NCBI GenBank assembly: GCA_934101275.1 | Contig: CAKOQM010000008.1 | Location: 1-36,221 of the forward strand | Length of the DNA: 36,221 nucleotides | Reading direction: 5' to 3' | Source: an uncultured Bacilli bacterium | GTDB taxonomy: Bacteria; Bacillota_I; Bacilli_A; RF39; UBA660 | Part shown: positions 14,746 to 22,806 of the stretch, in pieces | How positions within the stretch are numbered: position 1 is the first letter of the stretch | Layout: each line of letters opens with the position of its first letter | Position numbers and translations under genes: made by a program | The notes under the pieces: model-generated | Databases searched by the model: none | What the model saw: only the letters and a program-made list of their open reading frames with translations | What the model was told of the DNA's origin: nothing

Positions 14746-15456
14746 TTGGACGGCATGTATTGCTTTATCGATAGAGAGCGATGCAGTACTTTATCAAAAG
14801 AAGAAGTAGTAAACTTAATGGAAAGAATAAAAGACGGGGATAGTAAAGCTCGTAATGAATTTGTCGAGCGCAACATAAATTTAGTTGTTTATCTTGTTAA
14901 TCGAAGTTTTAAAGTTAGTTTAGAAGAGAAAAAAGATTTAGTTTCTATTGGTTGTATAGGTCTTATTAAAGCGGTAAATAATTTTGATGTATCAAAAAAT
15001 ATAAAATTTGCTACTTATGCGACGACTTGTATTTTAAATGAAATAAATATGTCATTTAGATATAATAAGGGAGTTAATTTGGAATGCAGTTATGAATCGA
15101 CGTATTGTCAAGATAATGATGGTAATACTTTAACAGTTCTTGATACTTTAGCGGATAAAAATAAAAATACCGTGGAAGATTATGAAAAGAAAGAAGCTAT
15201 GGAATTTATTAGAAAAGCGGTATCCAATTTAGAACCGGATGAAAGAAAAATGATTGAACTTTATTTTGGGTTTTATGATCAAGAACGTTTGGATCAAGGA
15301 AAGTTAGCTAAAAAGTTTAATCTTTCTCAATCTTATATATCTAGAAAAATAAGAAATGGCCTTAAAAAGATAGAAAAAAATCTTATAAAAGAAAAAATTA
15401 TTGAAAAAAGAGATACTCAATCGTACCAAGCTCTTAAACTTGTGAAAAATAAGTAG
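14746..15456 (+). CDS. Sporulation-type RNA polymerase sigma factor (SigE/SigK-like)
   Basis: The 236-residue product is a sigma-70 family factor with regions 1.2/2 (ARNEFVERNINLVVYLVNRSF, KDLVSIGCIGLIKAVNNFD, KFATYATTCILNEINMSFR), then EPDERKMIELYFGF and a region 4 helix-turn-helix (KLAKKFNLSQSYISRKIRNGLKK). These motifs are closest to sporulation sigmas SigE and SigK. Unlike SigE of Bacillus there is no long hydrophobic pro-sequence, no spoIIGA upstream and no sigG downstream. The start is TTG 14746, 7 bases after AAAGGAAG; ATG 14755 is poorly spaced. It stands alone between a WxL gene and an accessory kinase, so it may be a divergent extra factor and not the main stage regulator. Confidence 0.78.
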   Translation: MDGMYCFIDRERCSTLSKEEVVNLMERIKDGDSKARNEFVERNINLVVYLVNRSFKVSLEEKKDLVSIGCIGLIKAVNNFDVSKNIKFATYATTCILNEINMSFRYNKGVNLECSYESTYCQDNDGNTLTVLDTLADKNKNTVEDYEKKEAMEFIRKAVSNLEPDERKMIELYFGFYDQERLDQGKLAKKFNLSQSYISRKIRNGLKKIEKNLIKEKIIEKRDTQSYQALKLVKNK

Positions 15457-15467
15457 TGTGATTATTT

Positions 15468-15502
15468 AAAAGAAACTAAATATTAACAATAGTTTCTTTT
15501 TT
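15468..15502 (+). terminator. Intrinsic terminator of the sigma factor gene
   Basis: AAAAGAAACTA (15468-15478) and TAGTTTCTTTT (15490-15500) form an 11-pair stem ending in T. The -35 of the next promoter lies in the loop. Confidence 0.75.
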
Positions 15503-15511
15503 CGTTATAAT
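15483..15511 (+). promoter_or_regulatory. Promoter of the P-loop kinase gene
   Basis: TTAACA (15483-15488), a 17-base spacer, TATAAT (15506-15511). It overlaps the preceding terminator. Confidence 0.7.
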
Positions 15512-15544
15512 ACCCTTGCAGAAGCATTAAGTATAGGTGAGATT

Positions 15545-16096
15545 ATGAGAAATTTGATTATAACAACAGGGATAAGCGGATGTGGTAAAACAGCTTTGTC
15601 TCATTATATTTGTAATCGTTATGAAAATTCAACGCTTATATCAATGGATACTTTAAAAGAAGATATATATGATATTTTTATAAATTTATTGGAAGAATGT
15701 ATGCGAAGAAATGACAAAAATATTGTTATTGAATACCCTTTTAATAAAAATTGGCAGCCAAAGTTTGAAAAATTAGTAAAGCAATATGACTATAAAGCTA
15801 TTTTTATTAAAATTAAAAGAAAAGATTTTAATGAATTGTTTAAAAAATTAGAAATGCGTAATAATAGTGAAAAACGTCAGCCAAGCCATGTGTTATCGTG
15901 TTATCATCTTGCAAAGAAAGATAGTTATAAATCAATAAATGAACTAGATTATGAGACTTTAAAATCTATTTATGAGACAAATAAATATACATTAATAAGT
16001 GTTGGTAAGGAATTTGGTAAGGAATATAGTTTAATAAATGATAATTTTGATTATAGAGAACTTATTAATGAAATAGATAGTGTGTTAAATGATTAA
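15545..16096 (+). CDS. P-loop kinase-like protein (AAA_33/zeta-toxin-like)
   Basis: The 183-residue product begins with a Walker A (GISGCGKT, residues 9-16) on a strand MRNLIITT, followed by an SMDTLKEDI segment like the substrate-binding Asp of small-molecule or polynucleotide kinases. IVIEYPFNKNW and AIFIKIKRKDFNELFKKLEMRN resemble the strand and lid of this fold. The substrate is unknown. The coding sequence is more AT-rich than flanking core genes. The stop overlaps the ATG (16089) of the ruined ABC exporter gene, suggesting they were once one operon. Confidence 0.68.
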   Translation: MRNLIITTGISGCGKTALSHYICNRYENSTLISMDTLKEDIYDIFINLLEECMRRNDKNIVIEYPFNKNWQPKFEKLVKQYDYKAIFIKIKRKDFNELFKKLEMRNNSEKRQPSHVLSCYHLAKKDSYKSINELDYETLKSIYETNKYTLISVGKEFGKEYSLINDNFDYRELINEIDSVLND

Positions 16097-16322
16097 GGAT
16101 AATTTTAAGATAATTAAAGATTACTTTAAGTTAGTGAAATGTAATCGCTTGGGCAAGGCCAAATTATTTCATTCTTGTCACATATGATATCTTTAATAAT
16201 ACCCATTAATGTTATGGGTGTTGTAAGAAATATTACAGCATTAAACTTTAATACAGCTTATATATATTCTTTTATTTTAGGTTTAGCTTATGTTTTATAT
16301 AATTTATCGCTGTATCATAGAT
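16089..16322 (+). pseudogene. 5' fragment of an ABC exporter gene, frameshifted
   Basis: From ATG 16089 the frame reads MIKDNFKIIKDYFKLVKCNR and stops at a TGA near 16187. Another frame (16175 onward) continues with membrane-helix sequence (SLIIPINVMGVVRN, AYIYSFILGLAYVLYNLSLY), as expected for the first helices of a fused membrane/ATPase exporter. A frameshift near 16165-16180 separates the two parts, and the sequence ends abruptly at the IS-like segment. Its 3' half lies at 16695-16989. Confidence 0.55.
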
Positions 16323-16694
16323 TGTTAGGGGTGAAAAATTATAGTCAGAGTAGACATTACAAAAATCAATACCAAAAGTGTTATCATAAACATTATTAGA
16401 ATAAGTAGAACAAACATTTATGACAAATTTCTTCATCATAGTTAAAGGTTGATCTAATATTTCAACTATATAATTAATTAATTTTTGGAAACAAAACCAA
16501 TCTAAATGATGTTGTAAATGCTTAGTAGAAACACCTTTAAAATGAGATAAAAAAGTTGCTAATTCGGAATGCAATGAATTTATATTTCCAAGATCATAAC
16601 CATTGTTATTAACGTGAGTCCCTGATTTTATTTGTTCTAAATTTATATTGTTTTCTTTAGCAAATTTTTTATAAAAAGAATTACAATCTGTAAT
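16323..16694 (-). mobile_element. Remnant of an IS1595 (ISXO2-type) insertion sequence
   Basis: On the minus strand the frame encodes the C-terminal part of an ISXO2-like transposase: TDCNSFYKKFAKENNI, then GNINSLHSELATFLSHFKGVSTKHLQHHLDWF, matching the family's conserved N-x-N-S-x-H and F-K-G-V-S-T-K blocks. The N-terminal zinc ribbon, first catalytic residues and one end are gone, so it cannot move itself. Boundaries are approximate and no terminal repeats could be confirmed. It lies between the two pieces of an ABC exporter gene, whose middle is deleted. Confidence 0.65.
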
Positions 16695-16989
16695 AAGACA
16701 ATTGATCTCTATTGCTAGAACTATTATGCGTGATTCCAAAATTATTATTTTTGATGAAATAACGAGTGCTTTGGATCCTAAAACAATGAATTCAAAAATT
16801 AAAATTTTAAAGACAATAAAAAAAGATAAAACCGTCATTATTATTGCGCATAAACCTGATTTAATGAAAATAGCTTATACTTTGATTGTGTTAGATAAAG
16901 GAAGAGTTATTGGAAATGGTAATTACAAAGAATTAAATCAAAATAATTTGTTAAAAAGTAATCAAAAAGTAGTCATAAAAAAGGCTTAG
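16695..16989 (+). pseudogene. 3' fragment of the ABC exporter gene (ATPase C-terminal half)
   Basis: The frame opens at RQLISIARTIMRDSKIIIFDE (just after the signature motif; Walker B IIIFDE), then SALDP (D-loop), VIIIAHK (H-loop) and a C-terminal VLDKGRVIGNGNYKEL. Walker A, the Q-loop and the LSGGQ motif are missing because the IS remnant replaces them. An ATG at 16702 could be translated in principle, but the product would lack a nucleotide-binding P-loop. Confidence 0.7.
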
Positions 16990-17008
16990 AAAGATTTAAA
17001 ATTTGTGG

Positions 17009-17037
17009 TTTACAATCTGAAAATATAATGCTACAAT
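17009..17037 (+). promoter_or_regulatory. Promoter of rpsF-ssb-rpsR
   Basis: TTTACA (17009-17014), 17-base spacer, TATAAT-like TACAAT (17032-17037) with TGC just upstream. Confidence 0.8.
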
Positions 17038-17043
17038 AACTTA

Positions 17044-17104
17044 CGAGTAAGCGATTACTCCTTGCTTTTTTTAAGTAAAAAAGCCAATAGACCATAAGGA
17101 GGTG
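17044..17104 (+). promoter_or_regulatory. rpsF leader with two hairpins
   Basis: The untranslated leader holds GAGTAA/TTACTC (17045-17060) and GCTTTTTT/AAAAAAGC (17064-17084) hairpins before the ribosome binding site AAGGAGGTG. An S6/S18 autoregulatory leader is known in this position in many bacteria; whether this fold is one is untested. Confidence 0.4.
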
Positions 17105-17110
17105 TAGATA

Positions 17111-17401
17111 ATGAACAAATACGAAATCATGTTTATTGTAAAATCTACAATGGAAAGTGCAGATGTTAAAAAATGTGCTGAATCTTTTAAAAAACTTGTT
17201 GGTGATTTAAAAGGTAAAGTTGTAGAATACAAAGAACTTGGTAGCAAAAAACTTGCTTATCCTATTAATAAAGAATTAAACGGATATTATTTTGTTATGC
17301 AAGTTGAAGCTGACAAAGATATCATTAATGAATTTGATCGTAAAATTCGTTTAGATGAAAATGTTTTAAGACATTTAATTATTCGTTTAGATGAGGAGTA
17401 A
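17111..17401 (+). CDS. rpsF: 30S ribosomal protein S6
   Basis: S6 binds with S18 to the 30S platform. The 96-residue product begins NKYEIMFIV and contains GDLKGKVVEYKELGSKKLAYPINKELNGYYFVMQ and ENVLRHLIIRLDEE, a full-length S6. AAGGAGGTG precedes the ATG. First gene of rpsF-ssb-rpsR, the standard bacterial order. Confidence 0.96.
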   Translation: MNKYEIMFIVKSTMESADVKKCAESFKKLVGDLKGKVVEYKELGSKKLAYPINKELNGYYFVMQVEADKDIINEFDRKIRLDENVLRHLIIRLDEE

Positions 17402-17406
17402 GATAT

Positions 17407-17886
17407 ATGAATAAGGTTATTTTAATTGGAAGACTTGCAAGAGACCCTGAAATGAGAACGACATCTTCTGGTGTTGCTGTAACAAGATTTACCGTTGCTG
17501 TAACAAGACCTTTTAGTGGTCAAGGAGGTCAACCTCAAACCGATTTTATTGGTTGTATTGCTTGGCGTAGACAAGCTGAAAATATTGCTAAATATTGTAC
17601 TAAGGGTTCTCAAGTAGCTGTTGATGGAAGAATTCAAACAGGAAGTTATGACGGACAAGATGGTCAAAGACATTACACAACAGATATTGTTGCGGACAAT
17701 GTTACTTTCTTAGGAAGTCGTGGTGGAACGGATGCATCTTCTTATTCTCAACCAGATGCAAGCTATTCACAACAAATGCCTTCATATAATGAACCTCAAG
17801 GAATGCCATCACAAGATATGAGTGAGGATCCATTTAAAGATTTTGGTGAAGAAGTAGCTCTATCTGATGATGACTTACCATTCTAG
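17407..17886 (+). CDS. ssb: Single-stranded DNA-binding protein
   Basis: SSB coats single-stranded DNA in replication and recruits partners through its acidic tail. The 159-residue product has the OB-fold start MNKVILIGRLARDPEMR, the DFIGCIAWRRQAENIAKY core, VDGRIQTGSYDGQDG, a Ser/Gln/Pro-rich linker (about 110-145) and the terminal partner-binding tip DDDLPF. It lies 5 bases after rpsF and 17 before rpsR. Confidence 0.97.
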   Translation: MNKVILIGRLARDPEMRTTSSGVAVTRFTVAVTRPFSGQGGQPQTDFIGCIAWRRQAENIAKYCTKGSQVAVDGRIQTGSYDGQDGQRHYTTDIVADNVTFLGSRGGTDASSYSQPDASYSQQMPSYNEPQGMPSQDMSEDPFKDFGEEVALSDDDLPF

Positions 17887-17903
17887 GAAAGGAGAGTTTA
17901 TTT

Positions 17904-18119
17904 ATGGCTGATTTTAGAAGAAAAAAGAAAAAAATCTGTCAAATGTGTGCTGGTAAAAGCGTTGATTACAAAGATGTTATGATTATTAATAAATATATTA
18001 GTGATAAAGGAAAAATCTTACCTAGACGTATGACAGGCGCTTGTGCTAAACACCAAAGACACATTGCTGAACAAATTAAATATGCAAGATTTATGGCTTT
18101 AATTCCATATGTTAAATAA
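17904..18119 (+). CDS. rpsR: 30S ribosomal protein S18 (zinc-binding type)
   Basis: The 71-residue product has YKDVMIINKYISDKGKILPRRMTGACAKHQR, the S18 core. Cys12, Cys15, Cys47 and a nearby His (H50 or H53) form a CxxC...CxxH pattern expected of the zinc-containing S18 form. AAAGGAGAG precedes the ATG. It ends directly at a strong terminator. Confidence 0.96.
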   Translation: MADFRRKKKKICQMCAGKSVDYKDVMIINKYISDKGKILPRRMTGACAKHQRHIAEQIKYARFMALIPYVK

Positions 18120-18146
18120 AACATTTCAATTTAGAAATGTTTTTTT
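18119..18146 (+). terminator. Intrinsic terminator of rpsF-ssb-rpsR
   Basis: AAACATTTC/GAAATGTTT with a six-base loop, followed by T. The left arm begins immediately after the rpsR stop. Confidence 0.88.
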
Positions 18147-18156
18147 GTGTAATTAA

Positions 18157-18165
18157 TGCTATAAT
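18157..18165 (+). promoter_or_regulatory. Extended -10 promoter of rplI-dnaB
   Basis: TGCTATAAT directly after the terminator T run; no clear -35. It overlaps the open frame upstream of rplI, so ATG 18166 is not the rplI start. Confidence 0.65.
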
Positions 18166-18192
18166 ATGATAGCAAAAGAAAGCGGTGAAAAT

Positions 18193-18633
18193 ATGAAAGT
18201 TATTTTATTACAAGATGTTAAAGGACAAGGTAAAAAAAATGATGTGATTAATGTGAGTGATGGCTACGCAACGAACTTTTTAATCAAACGTGGTTTAGCT
18301 GTTCAAGAAACAAAGAAAAGTAAAGAAGTTCTTGATAAGAGCTTATTAGAACAACATTTAGAAGAAGAAGACAGAGTTTTAGAATGTCAAAAAATTGCCC
18401 AAGAATTAAAGAGTAAAAAAATGAAATTTCAAGTAAGAACAGGTAAAGAAGACCGTGTTTTTGGAGTTGTTTCGACAAAACAAATTAGTGATGAATTTAA
18501 AAAAATGGGCTATAACATTGATAAAAAATGTATAAAATTAGACCATTCTTTAGATTCTTTAGGGGTTCATGAAGTGACGATTGAACTTCATAAAAGAGTT
18601 ATTATAAAATATCCAGTTACTTTAACAAAATAG
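18193..18633 (+). CDS. rplI: 50S ribosomal protein L9
   Basis: L9 helps maintain reading-frame fidelity. From ATG 18193 the 146-residue product starts MKVILLQDVKGQGKKNDVINVSDGYATNFLI, the diagnostic N-terminal domain, followed by a long charged helix and the C-terminal VFGVVSTKQI and EVTIELHKRVIIKYPV. GCGGTGAAAAT precedes the ATG. In Bacillus gdpP (yybT) precedes rplI; no such gene lies here. It is followed by dnaB after 15 bases. Confidence 0.95.
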   Translation: MKVILLQDVKGQGKKNDVINVSDGYATNFLIKRGLAVQETKKSKEVLDKSLLEQHLEEEDRVLECQKIAQELKSKKMKFQVRTGKEDRVFGVVSTKQISDEFKKMGYNIDKKCIKLDHSLDSLGVHEVTIELHKRVIIKYPVTLTK

Positions 18634-18648
18634 AAGGGAAGTGTTTTT

Positions 18649-20001
18649 ATGGCGACAAGAGTTATGCCTCAAAATATAGAAGCAGAAATGAGTGTTTTAG
18701 GTGTTCCATTTCTTAATCCTTATGCAATGGAAAAAATAACGGAAAATTTAACCGAAGATATGTTTTTTGTGGATGCTCATAAAAAGATTTACAATGCTCT
18801 TGTAAGCCTTTATAAAGACAATGTTCCTATAGATTTAACAACAGTTAAAAATGAACTTGATAAACAAAAGAATTTAAATGCTATCGGTGGTATTGAATAT
18901 TTAAGTGAAGTGGTTGATTCTGTGGCCACAAGTGGTAACTTAGATTACTATATTGATATTGTTAAAGAAAAAGCAACACGTAGAAAACTTATTGATACGG
19001 CAACGGATATTATTACCAATGCGTATAACGAGGAAGATGATTTAACAAAAGTGTTAGATCAATCGGAACAAAAACTTACGCAAGTGGCTCGTGCTCGTAA
19101 AACAAGTGAATTTAAACCTATTTCTGTGGCTTTACATGAAGCTCATGAAAACTTGGAAAGATTAAGTAAAAATAAAACAGCCGTGACAGGTGTTCCGAGT
19201 GGTTTTCCTGATTTAGATAGAGCAACCAGTGGTTTTCATGAAGGTGAACTTATTATTTTAGCGGCTCGTCCAGGTATGGGAAAAACGGCCTTTGCTCTTA
19301 ACATTGCGACAAATGCCGCGATGAAAATGGATAAAAATGTTGCTATTTTTAACTTAGAGATGAGTGCTGAACAACTTGTGAATCGTATGATTAGTGCGGT
19401 TGGCCAAATCGAGGGCGAAAAATTAAAAACAGGTATGTTAAACGATAATGATTGGAAACGTTATACAGAGGCCATGAGCGAATTATCAGAAACAAATATT
19501 TATATTGAAGACGATGCCAGTGTTACCTCTTCTGAGATTAAAGCCAAATGTCGTCGTTTAGCTTCGAGTCCTAAAGGTCTTGGTCTTGTTGTTATCGATT
19601 ATTTACAGCTTGTTACAACCGGTGGTAGAGTAGAATCAAGACAGGTGGAAGTATCAGAAATTTCTCGTGCTTTTAAAACCATGGCCATGGAATTAAAAGT
19701 GCCTGTTATTGCTTTAGCTCAGTTATCACGTAATGCTGAACGAAGAGAGTCTAATCAGCCTCGTCTTGCCGATTTACGTGAATCCGGTTCTATCGAACAG
19801 GATGCGGACTTAGTTATGTTTTTAAATCGTCAAGATTATTTTGAAAATAAAACAGCTGATAATAAACAAACGATTGTCCCTGTGGATGTTATCATCGCGA
19901 AACATCGTCGTGGCAGTACAGGCTTATTTCAAATTTTATTTGAACTTAATAAAAGTTGTTTTAAACCTTATTCACCAATTGATGAAAATTCTTTTAGTTA
20001 A
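18649..20001 (+). CDS. dnaB: Replicative DNA helicase DnaB
   Basis: Hexameric helicase that opens the replication fork (called DnaC in Bacillus subtilis). The 450-residue product has the N-terminal helical domain (PQNIEAEMSVLG...), the linker, and a RecA-like domain with Walker A ARPGMGKT (206-213), AIFNLEMSAEQLVNR, Walker B VVIDYLQL, QVEVSEISRAFKTMA and the C-terminal LADLRESGSIEQDAD with the arginine finger region KHRRGSTG. AAGGGAAG precedes the ATG. The length is normal; no intein. It forms an operon with rplI. Confidence 0.97.
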   Translation: MATRVMPQNIEAEMSVLGVPFLNPYAMEKITENLTEDMFFVDAHKKIYNALVSLYKDNVPIDLTTVKNELDKQKNLNAIGGIEYLSEVVDSVATSGNLDYYIDIVKEKATRRKLIDTATDIITNAYNEEDDLTKVLDQSEQKLTQVARARKTSEFKPISVALHEAHENLERLSKNKTAVTGVPSGFPDLDRATSGFHEGELIILAARPGMGKTAFALNIATNAAMKMDKNVAIFNLEMSAEQLVNRMISAVGQIEGEKLKTGMLNDNDWKRYTEAMSELSETNIYIEDDASVTSSEIKAKCRRLASSPKGLGLVVIDYLQLVTTGGRVESRQVEVSEISRAFKTMAMELKVPVIALAQLSRNAERRESNQPRLADLRESGSIEQDADLVMFLNRQDYFENKTADNKQTIVPVDVIIAKHRRGSTGLFQILFELNKSCFKPYSPIDENSFS

Positions 20002-20008
20002 AAAAATT

Positions 20009-20037
20009 TTGTAAAGTACTTAAAAATATGCTAGTAT
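20009..20037 (+). promoter_or_regulatory. Promoter of the M23 hydrolase operon
   Basis: TTGTAA (20009-20014), 17-base spacer, TAGTAT (20032-20037) preceded by TGC. Confidence 0.6.
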
Positions 20038-20067
20038 GAAATTAGGATATAAGAAGGAAGGTTATTC

Positions 20068-21603
20068 ATGCAAAAAAAGAAGTTAGTTGTGCTTATTTTA
20101 AGCATACTTACCATGATTTTAGTTGTCATGACAAGTTTAAATCACAAAAATACAAATCCTCAAAGTGTCTATCAAGTTTATTTAGATAATGAAGTCATTG
20201 GACTAGTTAAAGATAAAGAGGAACTTTTAAATCTTATTAATGATGAACAACAAGACATTAAAGATAAATACCATGTAAGTGAAGTTTATCCACCTAATGG
20301 CTTTAATATTGAAGAGTACATTACTTATGATAATAATATTACTTCTGCTAGCAGTGTTTACAAAAAAATTCAAGAAAAAAGTGATTTTACTATTAAAGGT
20401 TATGTGATAACGATTACCCGCGCTAAAACAGAATCAAAAGATGAAAAAATAACCAAGATTTATGTTTTAGATGATCAAACTTATTATGATGCGGAGTTAA
20501 ATTTCATTCATGCTTTCGTGGATGAAAATACCTATAATGCTTATATTACAAATACTCAAAGTGAAATTAAAGATGTCGGTTCTATTATTAAACATATGGA
20601 GTTTGGAGAAACGGTAACAGTTAAACAGGCGAATATTTCGACGAAAGAACATATTTTTGCCGACGCGGATGAACTTACAGAGTACCTTTTATATGGTACC
20701 AGTGATGCGACATCAACCTATACGGTTAAACAAGGAGATACCCTGGCTTCTATTGCTAGTGCCAGTAAATTAAATGTGCAAGAACTTATTATTGCCAATC
20801 CTAAATACCGAAGTTCCAATGCGGTTTTAGCTATTGGGGATAAAGTAAAAAATAGTTTGATTGACCCGATTCTTACTTTATATGAAGAGGTTAGAGTAAC
20901 CGAAGACATTGAACAAGCTTATACAAAGAAAACAGTCACGGATAATACGATGGCTTATAATACGACGAAAGTCACGCAGACAGGTATTACCGGTTTAGAA
21001 CGTGTTACTCAAGAAATACGTGTTATTAATGGTGAAAGAGCTCAAGACTCAAACGTTATATCCAGTGTAACAATAAGACAATCGGTAGATGAAATCACAT
21101 CCGTTGGTCCTAAATATACACCAACTGTCAGTTGGGGTTCTCAAGGTAAGAGTAATTCGGTTATTAATACAGGCTTATCTTGGTCTTGGCCAACGAAAAC
21201 ACCTTATATTATTACGACAGACTATGAATATCGTTGGGGTTCTTTCCATGACGCACTTGATATTTCAGGTACAGGTTTTGGCTCTCCTATTTATGCAGCT
21301 CGTGCCGGTGAAGTCGTCGAAGTTTATACATCTTGTGCAAACTATGGCTGGTACGGTAGTATGTGTGGTGGTTCTTATGGTAACTACATTATTTTAAAAC
21401 ATGATAATAACTATTACACGATGTATGCCCACTTAAAGAGCGATTTACTAGTTTCGGTGGGTACAACCGTCAGTCAAGGTCAACAAATTGGTTATATGGG
21501 TAGTAGTGGTTCTTCTACCGGAACCCATCTTCACTTTGGTTTTTCTGTAGGTTATCCACATCATGGTGGCACTTGGTATAGCCCTTGGAGCTTATATCGA
21601 TGA
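20068..21603 (+). CDS. M23 metallopeptidase with LysM and G5 domains
   Basis: A wall-bound endopeptidase that should cut peptide cross-bridges. The 511-residue product has an N-terminal membrane helix (5-23), an unassigned region (30-210), a LysM peptidoglycan-binding domain (218-262, YTVKQGDTLASIASASKLNV), a G5 domain (about 265-348) and a C-terminal M23 domain (about 390-505) with zinc ligands H394 and D398 (FHDALDIS) and H489 (THLHFG), plus H455 (YAHLKS). An insertion with two Cys (TSCANYGWYGSMCGGSYGN) sits next to the active site and may form a disulfide. AAGGAAGG precedes the ATG; the stop TGA overlaps the walJ start. The domain order resembles M23/LysM/G5 hydrolases of other Bacillota. 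Confidence 0.9.
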   Translation: MQKKKLVVLILSILTMILVVMTSLNHKNTNPQSVYQVYLDNEVIGLVKDKEELLNLINDEQQDIKDKYHVSEVYPPNGFNIEEYITYDNNITSASSVYKKIQEKSDFTIKGYVITITRAKTESKDEKITKIYVLDDQTYYDAELNFIHAFVDENTYNAYITNTQSEIKDVGSIIKHMEFGETVTVKQANISTKEHIFADADELTEYLLYGTSDATSTYTVKQGDTLASIASASKLNVQELIIANPKYRSSNAVLAIGDKVKNSLIDPILTLYEEVRVTEDIEQAYTKKTVTDNTMAYNTTKVTQTGITGLERVTQEIRVINGERAQDSNVISSVTIRQSVDEITSVGPKYTPTVSWGSQGKSNSVINTGLSWSWPTKTPYIITTDYEYRWGSFHDALDISGTGFGSPIYAARAGEVVEVYTSCANYGWYGSMCGGSYGNYIILKHDNNYYTMYAHLKSDLLVSVGTTVSQGQQIGYMGSSGSSTGTHLHFGFSVGYPHHGGTWYSPWSLYR

Positions 21604-22382
21604 GGTCTTATATTTTGGCAAGTGGAAGTGAAGGTAATTGTACCTTCTTTTCCTATGATAATTGTAATATTTTAATTGATATGGGGAAGAACGCTAAATA
21701 TATAACAGAACGTCTTAAAGAAATCGGGGTGGAAGCTTCTTCTATTTCGGCTATTTTAATTAGTCACACGCATGATGATCACATCACTGCTTTAAAAGTT
21801 TTTCTTAAGAAAAATCATCCGAGAGTTTATATCACAGAAAAGATGTATTACGATTTAGAATTTTTAAAAGATTATGATAATGTTGTGATTTATGATGATG
21901 ACTTTTATATTGATAGAATCAAAGTAAAAACAATTAAAACGAGTCATGATGTTTCCGACTCTAGAAATTTTATTTTATCGTGGAATGAGGAATCTTTAGT
22001 TTATTTAACCGATACAGGATACCTAAATCGTAAATATTTCTCTTTATTAGAAAATGCGAGTTTTTATCTTATCGAAAGTAATCATGATATTGAAATGCTT
22101 TTAAATGGACCTTACCCTAAATGGTTAAAAAATAGGGTTCTTGGTACTACGGGTCACTTATCTAATAAAGACAGTAGTTTTTATTTAACAAAACTAGTGG
22201 GGGGTAAAACCCAAAAAATTATTTTAATGCACTTATCTCATACAAATAATACGGAAGAAAAAGCTTTGGAAACCTTAAGAGAAACATTTAAGGAGTATGA
22301 ACTTTGTTTGCCCCTTTCTTATTGTGCTAAACAAAACAGTGTCACGGAGGTTTATAATGATCAAAATATTATGTCTCGGTAA
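21600..22382 (+). CDS. walJ: Metallo-beta-lactamase fold hydrolase WalJ (YycJ)
   Basis: WalJ is a conserved MBL-fold protein linked with the WalKR wall-homeostasis locus in Bacillus and with genome maintenance. From ATG 21600 the 260-residue product begins MRSYILASGSEGNCTFF, has the metal motif LISHTHDDH (HxHxDH) and later VYLTDTGYL, LIESNHD and TTGHLSN. The frame extends to TTG 21585, but ATG 21600 overlaps the preceding stop (ATGA) and gives the normal length. It is followed by rlmH, as in Bacillus except that an htrC gene is missing between them. Confidence 0.88.
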   Translation: MRSYILASGSEGNCTFFSYDNCNILIDMGKNAKYITERLKEIGVEASSISAILISHTHDDHITALKVFLKKNHPRVYITEKMYYDLEFLKDYDNVVIYDDDFYIDRIKVKTIKTSHDVSDSRNFILSWNEESLVYLTDTGYLNRKYFSLLENASFYLIESNHDIEMLLNGPYPKWLKNRVLGTTGHLSNKDSSFYLTKLVGGKTQKIILMHLSHTNNTEEKALETLRETFKEYELCLPLSYCAKQNSVTEVYNDQNIMSR

Positions 22383-22794
22383 AATAAAAGAACCTTATTT
22401 GAATGATTTAATCAATGATTATAAAAAAAGAATTTCTAAGTATCATTCTTTAGAAATTATTGAATTAAAAGATACGGGAAACATCGAAGAAGAAAAAAAC
22501 AGCTTAGAAAAACATTTTAATAATAAGGATTATGTTATTACTTTAGAAATTGAAGGAAAAATGTTAACCAGTGAAGAGTTGGCAACGAAAATAGATAAAA
22601 TATTTGTTCATTATCCGAATATTACTTTCGTTATTGGTAGTTCTTTAGGACTTCATGAGGACATAAAAAAAAGAAGTGATTTTGCTCTGTCTTTTTCAAA
22701 TTTCACTTTTCCTCATGGTCTCTTTCGAGGTATTCTTTTAGAACAAATTTATAGGTCATTTAAAATTATAAATCATGAAACGTATCATAAGTAG
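22357..22794 (+). CDS. rlmH: 23S rRNA (pseudouridine1915-N3)-methyltransferase RlmH
   Basis: RlmH methylates m3-psi1915 in helix 69. The 145-residue product begins MIKILCLGKIKEPYL and has the knotted SPOUT-fold motifs FVIGSSLGL and FSNFTFPHGLFRGILLEQIYRSFKI, with the terminal HETYHK. GGAGGTTTATA precedes ATG 22357, which lies 26 bases inside walJ; the long upstream frame is the walJ shadow. Confidence 0.96.
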   Translation: MIKILCLGKIKEPYLNDLINDYKKRISKYHSLEIIELKDTGNIEEEKNSLEKHFNNKDYVITLEIEGKMLTSEELATKIDKIFVHYPNITFVIGSSLGLHEDIKKRSDFALSFSNFTFPHGLFRGILLEQIYRSFKIINHETYHK

Positions 22795-22806
22795 GAGGTT
22801 GTAAAA

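Noticed and set aside
16272..16838. Minus-strand open frame read as one 188-residue protein
   Set aside because: Only the middle (about 16323-16694) matches a transposase; the ends are the antisense of ABC exporter pieces, so it is a chance fusion of frames.
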